Assembly (NCBI GenBank): GCA_021828405.1
Contig: JAKARZ010000005.1
Coordinates: 13,305 to 77,304 of the forward strand
Direction: 5' to 3'
Length of the DNA: 64,000 bases
DNA from: Bacillota bacterium
GTDB lineage: Bacteria; Bacillota_E; Sulfobacillia; Sulfobacillales; JAIMBI01
Both the position numbers and the translations under genes were made by a program. The notes under the pieces were generated by a model. The model saw only the letters and a list, made by a program, of their open reading frames with translations, was not told the DNA's origin and searched no databases. This document shows, piece after piece, positions 55,162 through 64,000 of this stretch. Position 1 is the first letter of the stretch. Every line of letters begins with the position of its first letter.

Positions 55162-55422
55162 TCAGTCGTCGGCCGGGGGAGCAGAGATCACCTCGTAAAG
55201 GTCCGCGGCCTGGGCCGCCGGCACCACATCGCGCACGGCGCGAACGACGATCGTAAGCGAGCCCCGTGGCAGGTCCAGCTCCACCCGATCCCCCACCGCC
55301 ACGAGCGTCGATGGCTTGGCGGGGCGGTCGTTGACGCGGCAACGCCCTTCGTCTGCCACCGACTTCGCCACGCTGCGCCGACGGATGAGCCGACTCACCT
55401 TGAGAAATTTATCCAACCGCAT
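55162..55422 (-). CDS. rqcP: S4-domain RNA-binding protein RqcP
   Basis: 86 residues. The start MRLDKFLKVSRLIRRRSVAK is the S4 domain of the RqcP/YabO family, followed by NDRPAKPSTLVAVGDRVELD. RqcP assists RqcH in adding alanine tails to stalled nascent chains (family knowledge). It sits between hup and yabP, as in other Firmicutes. Confidence 0.92.
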   Translation of the reverse strand: MRLDKFLKVSRLIRRRSVAKSVADEGRCRVNDRPAKPSTLVAVGDRVELDLPRGSLTIVVRAVRDVVPAAQAADLYEVISAPPADD

Positions 55423-55509
55423 GACGTCCCCCCGTTGGCGGATCAGAGGGGAGCCAGGCTTGCGCCTGGCTCCGATGGGACATACGCCTCGTTGCTTGGC
55501 GCCGCGTCG

Positions 55510-55785
55510 CTACTTCGCGATGTTGTCTTTAAGCGACTTGCCTGCCTTGAAGGCGGGAACGCGGCTGGCCGCCAACTGCAGGGTGTCGCCGGTGCGCGGG
55601 TTGCGCCCACTGCGGGCGGCCCGCTCCCGGACTTGAAAAGTGCCAAAACCGACGAGGGAAACCTTGTCACCCTTGGTCAATGCGCCTTCGATCGACTCAA
55701 CCACGGCATTGACAGCCTTTTCGGCGTCCCGCTTGGTGAGTCCCGAGCGCTCAGCCACCTCGGCCACCAGTTCCGCCTTGTTCAA
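55510..55785 (-). CDS. hup: HU DNA-binding protein (TTG start)
   Basis: 91 residues. HU family: [20 protein letters not shown], the DNA-binding arm region [18 protein letters not shown] and the end [15 protein letters not shown] start at TTG 55785, which lies 6 bp after GAGGAGG, in preference to the GTG seven codons upstream that this Shine-Dalgarno would not serve. It stands where mazG is found in Bacillus or where hup follows mazG in Clostridia. Confidence 0.94.
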   Translation of the reverse strand: MNKAELVAEVAERSGLTKRDAEKAVNAVVESIEGALTKGDKVSLVGFGTFQVRERAARSGRNPRTGDTLQLAASRVPAFKAGKSLKDNIAK

Positions 55786-56142
55786 TCCGAACCCTCCTCG
55801 ATTCACGGTTAATGCGCATCGGATCGCATCCCAGCTACGGAGCGAAAGCTTGACCCGGATTCAAATCATATCCGGAATCCGCGTCGGGACGTGCTTGGAA
55901 CCCTCGGAGTCTTTGCCGGCCCCTCCGTGGCGCTTGGTCGGCAGCCCCTCGCTCGCCACTATTCGGCAGTATACCCGGGATTCCTTTTCCCATAAGCCTT
56001 TTAGGCTTAATTTCCGGCTTATCCCGGTACATCCTGATGCGACACTGACCAACCATCCCCACAGCGCCCGCGCGAAACTGACGGTCGCGTTCACATCGTG
56101 TCCCCGCGGCATCCTATCACGGGCGTGTTGGGGATCAAAATT
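55786..56142. other. Leader region of the hup gene
   Basis: 357 bp, relatively A/T-rich for this window, with no gene. A minus-strand TATACT at 55969-55974 is the best -10, with a weak TTATGG 16 bp upstream. This leaves a leader of about 175 bases. A small stem (AAGCC/GGCTT around TTTTA) lies just upstream near 55995-56010. Confidence 0.45.
55969..55974 (-). promoter_or_regulatory. -10 box of the hup gene
   Basis: TATACT on the minus strand, about 185 bp before the TTG start of hup. The -35 (TTATGG) is weak. Confidence 0.4.
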
Positions 56143-57684
56143 CTACGGCGGTTCTTGCCAAAAGCGGCGCCAGAACCGCTGGCCGCCGAGTGGGACCACC
56201 ACGGCGGCGTAGGCCATCACTCCCCACACGATGGCCAACAGCGTAGGGACGGTGGGGGCAGCTGGCCCCAGCACGGTCAGACCCTCGGTCAGGTCGTGCA
56301 CCGGGCTGAGATACAGGCGCACGGCGGCGACGACGGCGAACGTCCCCGTCACCGGGGCGACCCAGGCGCGGGCCAGAGGGGCCGGGCGGCCCACTTGGCG
56401 GCACCACGCGCGCCAATTCAGCCCCACAGCCAGGAGGGCGGCGACGACGGTGGCGGCCGCAGCCCCCTCAATGCCGTAGCGAGGCACCAGCCCCCAGTCC
56501 AGCGCCGCCTTGACGGCCACTGACCCCAGCAGGTTTGCGACCGGGATCCATCCGTGCCCGGCCGCCTGCAGCGCATTGGCCAGCAGCTGCTGCACGGTCA
56601 GAGCTACCGCGGCCACACACAAGATCGCCAGGGCCAGCGCGGCACCGGGATTGCCATACAGCAGCGTGGTCAGCGGGCGTGCCAGCACGAAGAGCCCGCC
56701 AGCCACCGGCAGGCCCACCAGCCAAATGGCGCCCAGCGCGGCCCCCACGCGCTCCACGGCGCGGTGCCGGTCGCCCGCGGCGACGGCCGCCGCCACTGAC
56801 GGCACGACACTGAGACCGAGGGCCGCCCCCAGAACCAGGGTAAGGTTTAAAAGCGGCATCGCCTCCCCGGCCAGGCGCCCATACGCGGCCGTCGCCGCGG
56901 TGACGGTGTAGCCAACGGACAGCAGGCGGCCCGGCACGATCACGGCGTCGGTCAGCAGAAGCACAGGAAACAGCAGGGCGGTCATGGCCATCGGCATGGC
57001 CATGACCACCAGGCGGCCAAGTTGCCTCCAAGGAACTGGCCGCCGGGGCCAGAGCGGCCCGAGCTGGCGCCGGGCCCGCGCCAGGTACCACACCCCCACG
57101 GCCGCGCCGATGGGCGCACCCCCGACCGCACCCGCGACAGCCGCCGACAACCCGTGCGACAAAAGTATCATCGCAAGCGGAAACATCACCAGCACGCGCA
57201 CGCTCTGCTCCAAGATCTGCGAGATGGCGGTGGGCCGCATACGCTGCCGACCCTGGAAATAGCCGCGCCAGCCGGCCTCCAGGGCGACCAGCGCCAGAGC
57301 CGGGGACAGCGCCAGCATCGGTAGCGCGGCGCGGGGCTCGTGAAAGACGACGCGCGCCAGCCAGCCGGAGGCCAGCGCCATTCCGACTGCCAAGCTCACT
57401 CCCAGCGCGCCCATCCCCACCAGCACCCAGTCGGCGAGGCGGTCAGCGTCCTCACCGCGGCCGACGGCGCGCCACTCGGCCGTGAGCTTGGACAGCGCCA
57501 GCGGGATGCCGGCCACCGACAGCGTAAGCACCACCGCGTACAGAGGGTAGGCCATTTGAAAGAGCCCGACGCCCGCGTCCCCCAACACGCGGGGCAGGAA
57601 GACGCGATAGACCGCGCCCAGCAGCTTGGACACCAGCGACCCCACCGCGAGCCAAGCCGCCCCGCGCAAGAATGATCGCCCCAC
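56143..57684 (-). CDS. spoVB: SpoVB-like polysaccharide/lipid flippase
   Basis: 513 residues of the MATE/MurJ superfamily with about 14 membrane segments. The N-terminus FLRGAAWLAVGSLVSKLLGA with RVFLPRVLGDAGVGLFQMAY is typical of SpoVB and its relatives, which move lipid II-type precursors for spore cortex. Other marks are YFQGRQRMRPTAISQILEQ and LLANALQAAGHG. ATG 57684. Its position between hup and (further on) spoVT matches spoVB in the yab cluster. Confidence 0.88.
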   Translation of the reverse strand: MGRSFLRGAAWLAVGSLVSKLLGAVYRVFLPRVLGDAGVGLFQMAYPLYAVVLTLSVAGIPLALSKLTAEWRAVGRGEDADRLADWVLVGMGALGVSLAVGMALASGWLARVVFHEPRAALPMLALSPALALVALEAGWRGYFQGRQRMRPTAISQILEQSVRVLVMFPLAMILLSHGLSAAVAGAVGGAPIGAAVGVWYLARARRQLGPLWPRRPVPWRQLGRLVVMAMPMAMTALLFPVLLLTDAVIVPGRLLSVGYTVTAATAAYGRLAGEAMPLLNLTLVLGAALGLSVVPSVAAAVAAGDRHRAVERVGAALGAIWLVGLPVAGGLFVLARPLTTLLYGNPGAALALAILCVAAVALTVQQLLANALQAAGHGWIPVANLLGSVAVKAALDWGLVPRYGIEGAAAATVVAALLAVGLNWRAWCRQVGRPAPLARAWVAPVTGTFAVVAAVRLYLSPVHDLTEGLTVLGPAAPTVPTLLAIVWGVMAYAAVVVPLGGQRFWRRFWQEPP

Positions 57685-57759
57685 GCCGATCCCCCCAGCC
57701 TGTCTCGATGAGCCTATGGCGCGGGTCGAGCGCGTACGACGGGGTCGCAGGGTCCCTAG

Positions 57760-58202
57760 ACACCGCGCTGCCGTGAGCCCTCGCGACGGAAGGGGTGGCG
57801 GGGCGGGATAGGGAGGGCGGCTGGGTGGACGGCGTGGCGCAACGCGGCGACTGCCCTGCCTGGCATCTCATCATCGCGCGGGGCACGGGCGACCTGGGGG
57901 TATACTCGGCCTCCCCAAGGGCCGACGCCGGTGTCGCCGATCAGACCCTGTCGGCCACACGCCAAGTGACCGCCTCCGAGGATGTCCGCAACGTTCAATC
58001 GGCGGCGGACCATGCGCACCCCCAGGGTGCGCGTGCCACCGGCCTGCTTTGGAATCCCCCCCCCCGCCTTGACCGGCGGCGGGAGGTAACAGGCCGAGGC
58101 CATGCGGTTCGAGTTCATCTCGAACCCGATCATCGTGCGGGGGCCAGGATCCGGGATCGACGATGTACGGGGCAGAGCTACAGTGCTGTCTCCGTTCGCC
58201 AT
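57760..58202 (-). pseudogene. Group II intron reverse-transcriptase-like fragment (tentative)
   Basis: The minus-strand stretch NRMASACYLPPPVKA then GIPKQAGGTRTLGV (about 58017-58124) closely resembles the start of group II intron reverse transcriptases (SGSYxPPPVKxVxIPKxxGGxRTLGVPT). The rest of the frame and the neighbouring frames do not give the palm-domain motifs clearly, so only a short decayed piece is present. The rest of 57685-58395 shows no other gene. Confidence 0.4.
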
Positions 58203-58395
58203 CCGGACGGAGGAAGCCCCCGGATTTCACACGGGAGGTGGAGGACCGCTGCTGACTCGGCCCTTCGACGTCGCGCCCTGCCTCGTTGCCCTGCTGCCCA
58301 ACGCGCTCCGGCACGCTTGGCGACGTGATTGCCCGTCCCTAGCGACGTTGGCCGGCCGTATGCGACTCGCATGGCCGTTGCTCGCCTAGACAGCG

Positions 58396-59756
58396 TCATC
58401 CGGAGACCGTCTCGCCCACCACCTGCCAGGTCGCACCCCCGTCGTGGGTCACCAGGAGGGGACCGTAGCCGGTGCCCGTCATCGGCCCAGTGATGGCCCA
58501 TCCGTCCTGAGCGTTGACGAAATCCAGCGCCCGAATTCCCATGCCGGCCCGCATCACCTGGCGGAGTGTCCCGGTAGCGGGGATACGTGTCCACGTCCGG
58601 CCGCCATCGGACGTTGCCAGCAGTTCGCCCTGGACGGGCGTCCCTGCATAGGAGTTTTCTTGGTACCCAGCCCAGACAAATGTCGTGTCGGCGCTTGCCA
58701 CGTCGACGGCACCCACCGGGGCGTCAAACACCACCGTCGTCCGCCGCCAGCTGTGGCCGCCATCTCGGCTGGTGTAGAGGGCAAACTGCAACGAGGCAAT
58801 GAGCCCGGTCGATCGCACGGCAACCGGCAGCACCAGTGTGCCACCAAACGCCTGTGGGGGAGTTACCACGCTTGTCTGACTCGGGATGTCGCCCGGGAGC
58901 GCGACGGTCTGCCACGAGGTCCCACCGGACTGGGTCCGGACAAGCTCACTCGGCGCCGTCGACGCCACGGGCCCCACCATCCACCCTGAGCTGGACGATT
59001 GAAAGCGCACGACGCCTCCGAACGGCAGGTAGCCCGTACCCGACGATGCCACCAGCCGCCACACTTGGCCGCCATCCGACGTCTCATATAGCGTGCCCGG
59101 CTCCGAACCCATGCCGTGCATCGGTTGCAGCACCACCCACCCCTGCAGGGCGTCAAGGAAGGAGATGGAGCGCACCGTGACCGGCCCCATCGAAAACGGG
59201 TTGGTCACGATGGACCCACGCGCCCACGTCCGCCCGCCGTTCGCCGTGACGTTCACAACCACCTCCTGGGTGGCCGGCGCCTCGGACACAACCCAGGCGA
59301 CGCCATGATCTATGCCAAACACGTCCGGCGTCCCCCCAGTCTCGGCGGACGTGGCAAACCCCTTGGGAAGCATGGTGCGCCATTGCGCGCCGCCGTCTTG
59401 GGTGGCATAGAGGCCGTGCGGCCCGCCGCGAGGTCGGCGTGGGTCGACGTCATTGCGACGGCTGTAAAGGGCAGGGTGAGGAACCCCGGCGAGGACGCCG
59501 GCAGCGTCTGGCGCGTCTTCTTGCCGGGCGGTGAGGACGAAGCGCCCAGGGGCCCCGGCCCCCGAGCTATGTGCCACAGGGGGACGGCCGCCATCCATCC
59601 GCGGTGCCCGCGGCCCGCGCGCTCCGCGTGGCCGCGAGTTTCCCGGTTCCAGCGGGCCCGGTCGAACGGCCCCACCTTCTCATCAAAGCGAGGCGGTCCG
59701 TCCCAAACAAACCACTCTTTCGGTTCGCGCTCGTCATGCTTGGGCGTGCGGTCCAC
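58396..59756 (-). pseudogene. BNR/YCF48-type repeat protein with a frameshift
   Basis: From about 59420 down, one open frame holds BNR-type repeats with the usual DGG-W signature: ATQDGGAQWRTM, TANGGRTWARG, ETSDGGQVWRLV, TSRDGGHSWRRT, ATSDGGRTWTRI and THDGGATWQVV. The first 110 residues, starting at GTG 59756 (DRTPKHDEREPKEWFVW), lie in another frame, so a single shift near 59420 breaks the gene. It directly follows the dead ECF sigma gene, a known pairing for secreted or membrane regulators. Confidence 0.7.
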
Positions 59757-59759
59757 TGC

Positions 59760-60230
59760 TCATCCCTCCCCACCTGACTCCTGCCCCGGCTCCGCACCTG
59801 ACGCGCCGGATGCTGAGGGCGCTTTGAACCAGGAGAGGCAAAGCACGCACGCGCCGGATGCAGCCGCAGGCGGACGGCATTGGGCGAAATCCGCAGCGCG
59901 TCGGCAACCTGCTGAATCGACAAAGAACAGCCACAGCACCTCGCGGTCTCCAGTTCTTCCTGCACCGCCAGCCGACGGTCCAAATCGTCCGCCGCCGGGT
60001 CGGGAGGCGCTGCTCATCGGCGAAACGCCGGCGCAACATGTCCCGGGCGATGTTGCGGGTGACCACGTACAGCCAGCCCACGCGAACTTTATCGTGGCCG
60101 GCGCACCGCCGCGGAGAAACGCCTCCTGAACGGCGTCCTGAGCCAAGTCCCGGTCCAACAGGTACGAGGAGGCGAACGCCACGAGTCGGTTGCCGTGGCC
60201 GTCCATCCAGCCGCCGAGCCACTCGTCGGC
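59760..60230 (-). pseudogene. ECF sigma factor with frameshifts
   Basis: Three minus-strand frames give the parts of an ECF sigma factor in order: region 2 (NRLVAFASSYLLDRDLAQDA, then VQEAFLR, 60114-60230), the linker VGWLYVVTRNIARDMLRRRF (59983-60096) and region 4 (LSIQQVADALRISPNAVRLR, below 59983). Frame changes lie near 60100 and 59985, and probably a third near the end, where QESGGEG and a stop precede the BNR gene. It is no longer functional. Confidence 0.75.
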
Positions 60231-60502
60231 TGCCGTCCCGGGGCGATGGCACCATGCGCACGAGAACTCCCCCCACCCCAATAACGCACCAGGCTGGCAA
60301 AAGAATTTCGGGCCCGGGCGCCATACAGGAGAGGCGTGCTCGGTCCGCCGCGCCGCCCTAGGTGCTGCGGACGCACCAAGTCCGCCACGAAGATCGGCAG
60401 CGCCAGCGGGCTGCCTGTGGTGGTCCAAGTTCTTCCCGCCCGTTAAGGTGCACAGCAGGTGGGGGCTGGTCCCCCCAGCATTCGCCAACCCTTGGGCGAC
60501 AG

Positions 60503-60834
60503 TCAAGCAGTGCCGATAGTGATGGCGGACACGGCGTGGACATCCCCGACGATGGTGACGGCGGCACGCGCCGCAGTTGAGGGGTGTCGTACCCCGGTAA
60601 TGTGGATGCCGCCCGGGATGAGGCCACGGGCCCCGGCGTCGGCCATGTCCTGCACATTCATGACCAGCGTGTCGGGGTGTTCTTGAATCTGGCGGTGCGG
60701 CCGTGCTTGTCGTTTTGGTGTACCCGCGCCAGCAGCACCTCCAAGAAACATAGTTGTCCCTGAAAACGTTCTCGGATACAGATCCAGGAAACCCTCAGCG
60801 GTGTGGGATCTTCATCCTCTAATCGTACCCTCAT
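60503..60834 (-). pseudogene. Broken hypothetical gene
   Basis: A minus-strand ATG at 60834 opens RVRLEDEDPTPLRVSWICIR and continues coding-like to about 60680, where a one-base shift moves to EHPDTLVMNVQDMADAGARG and a stop at 60503. The join would give about 109 residues. I recognise no family. TATTAT lies roughly 15 bp before the ATG. The flanks 60240-60500 hold nothing clear. Confidence 0.35.
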
Positions 60835-60889
60835 ACCTACATGCCTATAATACGTAAACCACAAGTAATGGATCTACTAAAGCCCTTTT

Positions 60890-61281
60890 GGAGCAAGACA
60901 TGGTCCGCTCTCCCCCCTTGGCGTGTCGGGTGCCTGCCTGCCTAGACGCCCCGGCCGTCTTGCCCCGTTCGCGAAACACGTCTCGGCTACGCGGTCGATG
61001 GACAAGAGACGTCTGGCCTGGGCTGGTCCCCGGGCTCGCTCACCAAGGGAAGTCGCGCCCTCCGCAACCGGTTCTTCTTGTCCGCCCCAGTCCGACGCTC
61101 ACCCTCTCGCGGCGATGCGTGTAGAAAGCCGCGGCGTGGACAGGCTCCACGCAGGTGGATATGCTCGACACGGCCCATCGAAGCGAGGTGCGGCACGCGC
61201 GCCGCGAAGGGGGAACGTCCCATCGAAGGCAATGCCAGCGGCCACCCGGGCGAGGAAAGCTCGCCCCCGTCCCGCTTTCTC
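60890..61281. other. Intergenic region, nothing seen
   Basis: About 390 bp before the NUDIX gene. Frames on both strands are basic and proline-rich without motifs. No strong promoter was seen. Confidence 0.4.
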
Positions 61282-61716
61282 ATGGCGGCCACGGTGCATG
61301 TGATTTTTGAGCAGGGGGCCGATATTCTCCTGCTGCGCCGATGGCAGACGGGATGGGGCGATGGGTGGTACAGCCTGCCCGCCGGCCACTTGGACGGGGG
61401 CGAGTCGGTGCGGCAGGCCGCCGCGCGTGAGGCTTACGAAGAGTGTGGGGTCAACGTTTCGGCCACGGCCGATGCGCTTGAGTTGGTGGGCGTGATGCAC
61501 CGCCGGTCGGACCGGGAGCAGATCGACTTCTTCTTCCACGCCCGCCATTGGTCGGGCCAGCCGTACAACCGCGAGCCGCACAAGTGTGACCACCTGGCGT
61601 GGTTTCCGCGCTCCGAGCTTCCGGCCCGCACCGTGCCGTACGTGCGCCGGGCGCTCGGGCAAGGGGCTGGCCCCTGGCTTCTTGAGCACGGGTGGGGGCC
61701 AGACGAGCCGGCCTGA
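61282..61716 (+). CDS. NUDIX hydrolase
   Basis: 144 residues. The NUDIX box GHLDGGESVRQAAAREAYEE followed by CGV fits the Gx5Ex7REUxEExGU consensus exactly. The sequence before it (LLLRRWQTGWGDGWYSLPAG) and after it (DFFFHARHWSGQP) fits the MutT/NTP-pyrophosphohydrolase type. ATG 61282 is chosen by homology; its ribosome-binding site is weak. Converges with hemL with a 1-bp gap. Substrate unknown. Confidence 0.88.
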   Translation: MAATVHVIFEQGADILLLRRWQTGWGDGWYSLPAGHLDGGESVRQAAAREAYEECGVNVSATADALELVGVMHRRSDREQIDFFFHARHWSGQPYNREPHKCDHLAWFPRSELPARTVPYVRRALGQGAGPWLLEHGWGPDEPA

Positions 61717-61717
61717 C

Positions 61718-63037
61718 CTAGCCCGGCGCGGCCGCCGCCGCGGCCAGCCCGCTCTCCGTGGCCGCCAGGGTCCGCTCGATATCCTGCGCAGTGTGCGCGG
61801 CCGACACAAACCAGCACTCAAGCGCGCTCGGGGCAAGATAGATCCCGCGAGCCAGCACATGATGGTAAAACGCGTGGAACTGCGGCGCACTGGCTGCCGA
61901 GGCGCCGTCGGCGTCGTGCACGGGGTTACCGGTGAAAAACAGGGTGAACATGCCGCCCTTGCGGTTGATGACCACGGGTACCCCCTGCCGCCGGGCCTGC
62001 TGGCGCAAGCCCTCTTCCAGGATGGCCGCAAGCTCCGCCATGCGCGGGTAGGGGTCCGTCTCCTCCAGTACAGACAAGGTCGCCAGACCGGCGGCGGCGG
62101 CCAGCGGGTTGCCGGCATGGGTACCCGCCTGATACACCCGCCCCTCTGGGGCCACCAGGGCCTTCAAGTTTTCGCGGCCGCCGTAGGCTCCGGCCGCCAG
62201 GCCCCCGCCGATGATTTTGCCCAGGCAGTAGAGGTCCGGCTCAATCGCGGCTTCCTGTTCCACCGCACCCCAGCGAAAGCGAAAGGCGGTGATCACCTCG
62301 TCGAAAATCAGGAGGGCGCCCACGCGGTCAGCCAGACGGCGAAGTTCACTCAAGTACCCGGGCTGGGGCAACAGCGTGCCGCTGTTGCCTACCACCGGCT
62401 CCACCAGGATGGCCGCGACCTGGCGCCCGCGCTCGTCCAGGCAGCGCGCCACGGCACCGGGGTCGTTGTAGGGCAGCACCACCACCTCGTCCTGCACCGC
62501 CTGGGTCACGCCGAGGCTGGTCCCGACGCCCACCGTCGCTGCCCCAGATCCGGCCTTCACCAGCATGCCGTCGCTGTGTCCGTGATACAGCCCCTGAAAC
62601 TTGATCACCAGGGGACGTCCGGTCGCCCCCCGCGCCAGCCGGAGCGCCGACATGACCGCCTCGGTGCCGGTGGACACCATCCGGACCCACCGCATCGCCG
62701 GGATGGCGGCTTGAATCCGCTCGGCCCACTGAACCTCCAGCGGGTGGGTGGCTCCCAGCACCGTTCCCTGGGCCGCCTGGCGCGCGACGGCCGCCACGAC
62801 CGCGGGGTGGGCGTGGCCCAGCACCAGTGGCCCATAGGCCGCCTGGTAGTCGACGTAGCGACGCCCATCCGCATCCTCGATCCAGGCGCCCTCCCCCCGC
62901 ACCATGACGGGGGGCACACCGCCCCCCACGCCGTAAAACGACCGCGAGGGCGAACTCACGCCCCCAGGCATCACCCGCTGCGCGCGGAGCCACCAGTGGT
63001 CGGTACCCGGCGATGGTTGGGGCTCACGCTGGCCCAC
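61718..63037 (-). CDS. hemL: Glutamate-1-semialdehyde 2,1-aminomutase
   Basis: 439 residues. Makes 5-aminolevulinate for tetrapyrrole synthesis. Class III aminotransferase marks: SFYGVGGGVPPVMVRGEG, MVSTGTEAVMSALRLARG, LLIFDEVITAFRF and the PLP lysine in YCLGKIIGGGLAAGAYGG near residue 278. GTG start with AGAGAGGTGAGC upstream. No other hem gene is in the window. Confidence 0.95.
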   Translation of the reverse strand: MGQREPQPSPGTDHWWLRAQRVMPGGVSSPSRSFYGVGGGVPPVMVRGEGAWIEDADGRRYVDYQAAYGPLVLGHAHPAVVAAVARQAAQGTVLGATHPLEVQWAERIQAAIPAMRWVRMVSTGTEAVMSALRLARGATGRPLVIKFQGLYHGHSDGMLVKAGSGAATVGVGTSLGVTQAVQDEVVVLPYNDPGAVARCLDERGRQVAAILVEPVVGNSGTLLPQPGYLSELRRLADRVGALLIFDEVITAFRFRWGAVEQEAAIEPDLYCLGKIIGGGLAAGAYGGRENLKALVAPEGRVYQAGTHAGNPLAAAAGLATLSVLEETDPYPRMAELAAILEEGLRQQARRQGVPVVINRKGGMFTLFFTGNPVHDADGASAASAPQFHAFYHHVLARGIYLAPSALECWFVSAAHTAQDIERTLAATESGLAAAAAAPG

Positions 63038-63077
63038 GGACGCTCACCTCTCTCTGGGATCCAAGAATCTGGTACCC

Positions 63078-63106
63078 TGGTGCTACTCTGGTGCTACTCT
63101 GGTGCC
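63078..63106. repeat. 11-bp tandem repeat between hemL and the secreted-protein gene
   Basis: TGGTGCTACTC is repeated twice, with a partial third copy, in the gap between hemL and the divergent secreted-protein gene. Each unit contains TGCTACTCT, which resembles an extended -10 element on the plus strand. Confidence 0.75.
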
Positions 63107-63191
63107 GCACGGTGAGTGCGCGCCCCCGACCCGGCGGCCACCGGCCAGGGGGCTCGGCTACATGGTAGCGGATCGGCGCAGGGGGTGCGGC

Positions 63192-63788
63192 GTGGAACAG
63201 GGTTCTCGGGGCTGGCGCGCGGTGTCCACGCGCGCCGCTTCGATAGTGGCGGCCGCCGTGGCCCTGGGGATGCTGGGCGTCGGCGCCGCGGTGGCGTGGC
63301 AAGCCTTTCGGCCCGCCACCCCATTTCCCCGCTTGTCAGCGGTGGCCAGCCGTGGGCTGGTGTGGCAGTCACAACTGGGGGTGGCCGGCGACACGCCCCG
63401 GGCCCCCGGCCTAGTGCAGAGCGGAAGTCAGGCGGCCAACTTTGCCAAATATCTCACGGCGCGGGCGAGAGGGATACCCGGGCTCACGATGTTGTCGAGC
63501 AGCCTCATGTCGGTGTCGGTTGTCAGGGCGGCGTGGACCGCCGCGGGCGGCTACGAAGAATTTCGGGTGGTGGATCGGCGGTGGTTTTCCGTGGGGACGG
63601 CCGGCGCGCAGGTATCCCAATCCACCCGGGGCTTGGTGACCATCTATGTCCGGGAGGTGCGCCCCGGATCGCTCCGCGTGACCGGCCTCGCGTATCTGCC
63701 CGCCATCGTGAGTCCCGGCTCCCGCCGCGCGCCCTCGCTCTACCCTGATTACTTCACGTCAGACGGGAACAACCCCCTCGGGGGCTGA
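63192..63788 (+). CDS. Membrane-anchored secreted protein of unknown function
   Basis: 198 residues. One N-terminal membrane segment (AASIVAAAVALGMLGVGAAV, residues 15-34) acts as signal anchor. The rest is extracytoplasmic, with PFPRLSAVASRGLVWQSQLG and TIYVREVRPGSLRVTG. GTG 63192 has AGGGGGTG just upstream. It lies between hemL and spoVT, where a sporulation- or wall-related role is conceivable but not shown. Confidence 0.65.
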   Translation: MEQGSRGWRAVSTRAASIVAAAVALGMLGVGAAVAWQAFRPATPFPRLSAVASRGLVWQSQLGVAGDTPRAPGLVQSGSQAANFAKYLTARARGIPGLTMLSSSLMSVSVVRAAWTAAGGYEEFRVVDRRWFSVGTAGAQVSQSTRGLVTIYVREVRPGSLRVTGLAYLPAIVSPGSRRAPSLYPDYFTSDGNNPLGG

Positions 63789-63818
63789 CAGCCGGCCAAT
63801 GGCGGGCGCGCCCCCGCC

Positions 63819-64000
63819 CTACTGCTCCATTTGCTTGGCCAGAAATCCCGCCGCTGTTTCCGCCAGCTTCAGTTCCATTTCCGTCATGCGCCCGTCGGCT
63901 TCCCGGGTGCAGAGAATCACCGCGCCAATCGGGTCGCCCTCCGCGATGATGGGGCTTATCACCTCGGCGATAAACTTGTCATCGTCCTCGTCCCCCACCG
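63819..64000 (-). CDS. spoVT: SpoVT, C-terminal part (runs off the window)
   Basis: The last 60 residues of the GAF-like domain are present: PIIAEGDPIGAVILCTREAD and ELKLAETAAGFLAKQMEQ, a close match to the end of SpoVT. The N-terminal AbrB-type DNA-binding domain lies beyond the window edge. SpoVT is a forespore transcription factor and stands just before spoVB in the Bacillus yab cluster, which ties this end to the genes at 53-57.7 kb. Confidence 0.9.
   Translation of the reverse strand, partial: VGDEDDDKFIAEVISPIIAEGDPIGAVILCTREADGRMTEMELKLAETAAGFLAKQMEQ

Overview
The window is GC-rich bacterial DNA carrying an endospore-former signature: the C-terminal end of spoVT, a spoVB-type flippase, HU, an S4-domain protein (rqcP), yabP, yabQ, a divIC-like gene and a yabR-type S1 protein, all on the minus strand. 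This is the conserved yab cluster of Firmicutes. A single-domain HisB, a short-form HisG, a YerC/TrpR-like regulator and a TTG-started HU fit a high-GC, Clostridia/Sulfobacillus-like Firmicute. I cannot name the species.

Layout. 0-5.4 kb: lipoprotein, nucleotide-sugar genes galU-manC, a nucleotidyltransferase and a 2-hydroxyacid dehydrogenase. 5.4-9.2 kb: glycolate oxidase genes glcE-glcF-glcD. 9.2-10.1 kb: a decayed CRISPR-like mini-array with a 61-bp period, then a vapBC toxin-antitoxin pair. 10.5-18.7 kb: histidine biosynthesis (hisGDBHAF-IE with a promoter/operator, plus hisC and a TrpR-like regulator), split by a 1.4 kb decayed gene. 18.7-20.3 kb: two divergent pseudogenes (a threonine-dehydratase type and a PucR type) that have both lost their 5' parts. 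20.3-27.9 kb: monooxygenase/winged-helix pair, PqqB-like MBL protein, phoU-deoC-Na/Pi transporter operon, an MFS gene with a nonsense codon and a small sigma-like protein. 28-32.5 kb: poorly coding DNA, an arginase-family/amidinotransferase pair and a ruined ISAzo13-type element. 32.5-36.5 kb: a giant secreted Ig-like protein. 36.5-40 kb: IS debris, including a frameshifted IS110 transposase. 40-49.4 kb: thioesterase, small transporter, an alcohol dehydrogenase/aldehyde dehydrogenase/HAD/class II aldolase group, a SPASM-type protein lacking the radical-SAM cysteines, a second MDR dehydrogenase and a hydrolase. 49.6-53.2 kb: leuS and tRNA-Leu(UAA). 53.2-57.7 kb: yab sporulation cluster. 57.7-60.9 kb: remnants (group II intron RT-like piece, BNR protein, ECF sigma factor). 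61.3-64 kb: NUDIX, hemL, a membrane-anchored secreted protein and spoVT.

How it fits together. Housekeeping genes are intact and tightly packed with 1-20 bp overlaps and good Shine-Dalgarno sequences. Accessory blocks between them are heavily eroded by frameshifts, nonsense codons and deletions. Several promoters place the -10 box 6-7 bp before the start codon, suggesting leaderless mRNAs, and 11-bp tandem repeats recur just upstream of genes. The most unusual items are the cysteine-less radical-SAM-like protein at 46.3 kb, the CRISPR-like array whose spacer is an inverted repeat at 9.2 kb, and the hisG operator beside a TrpR-like gene.
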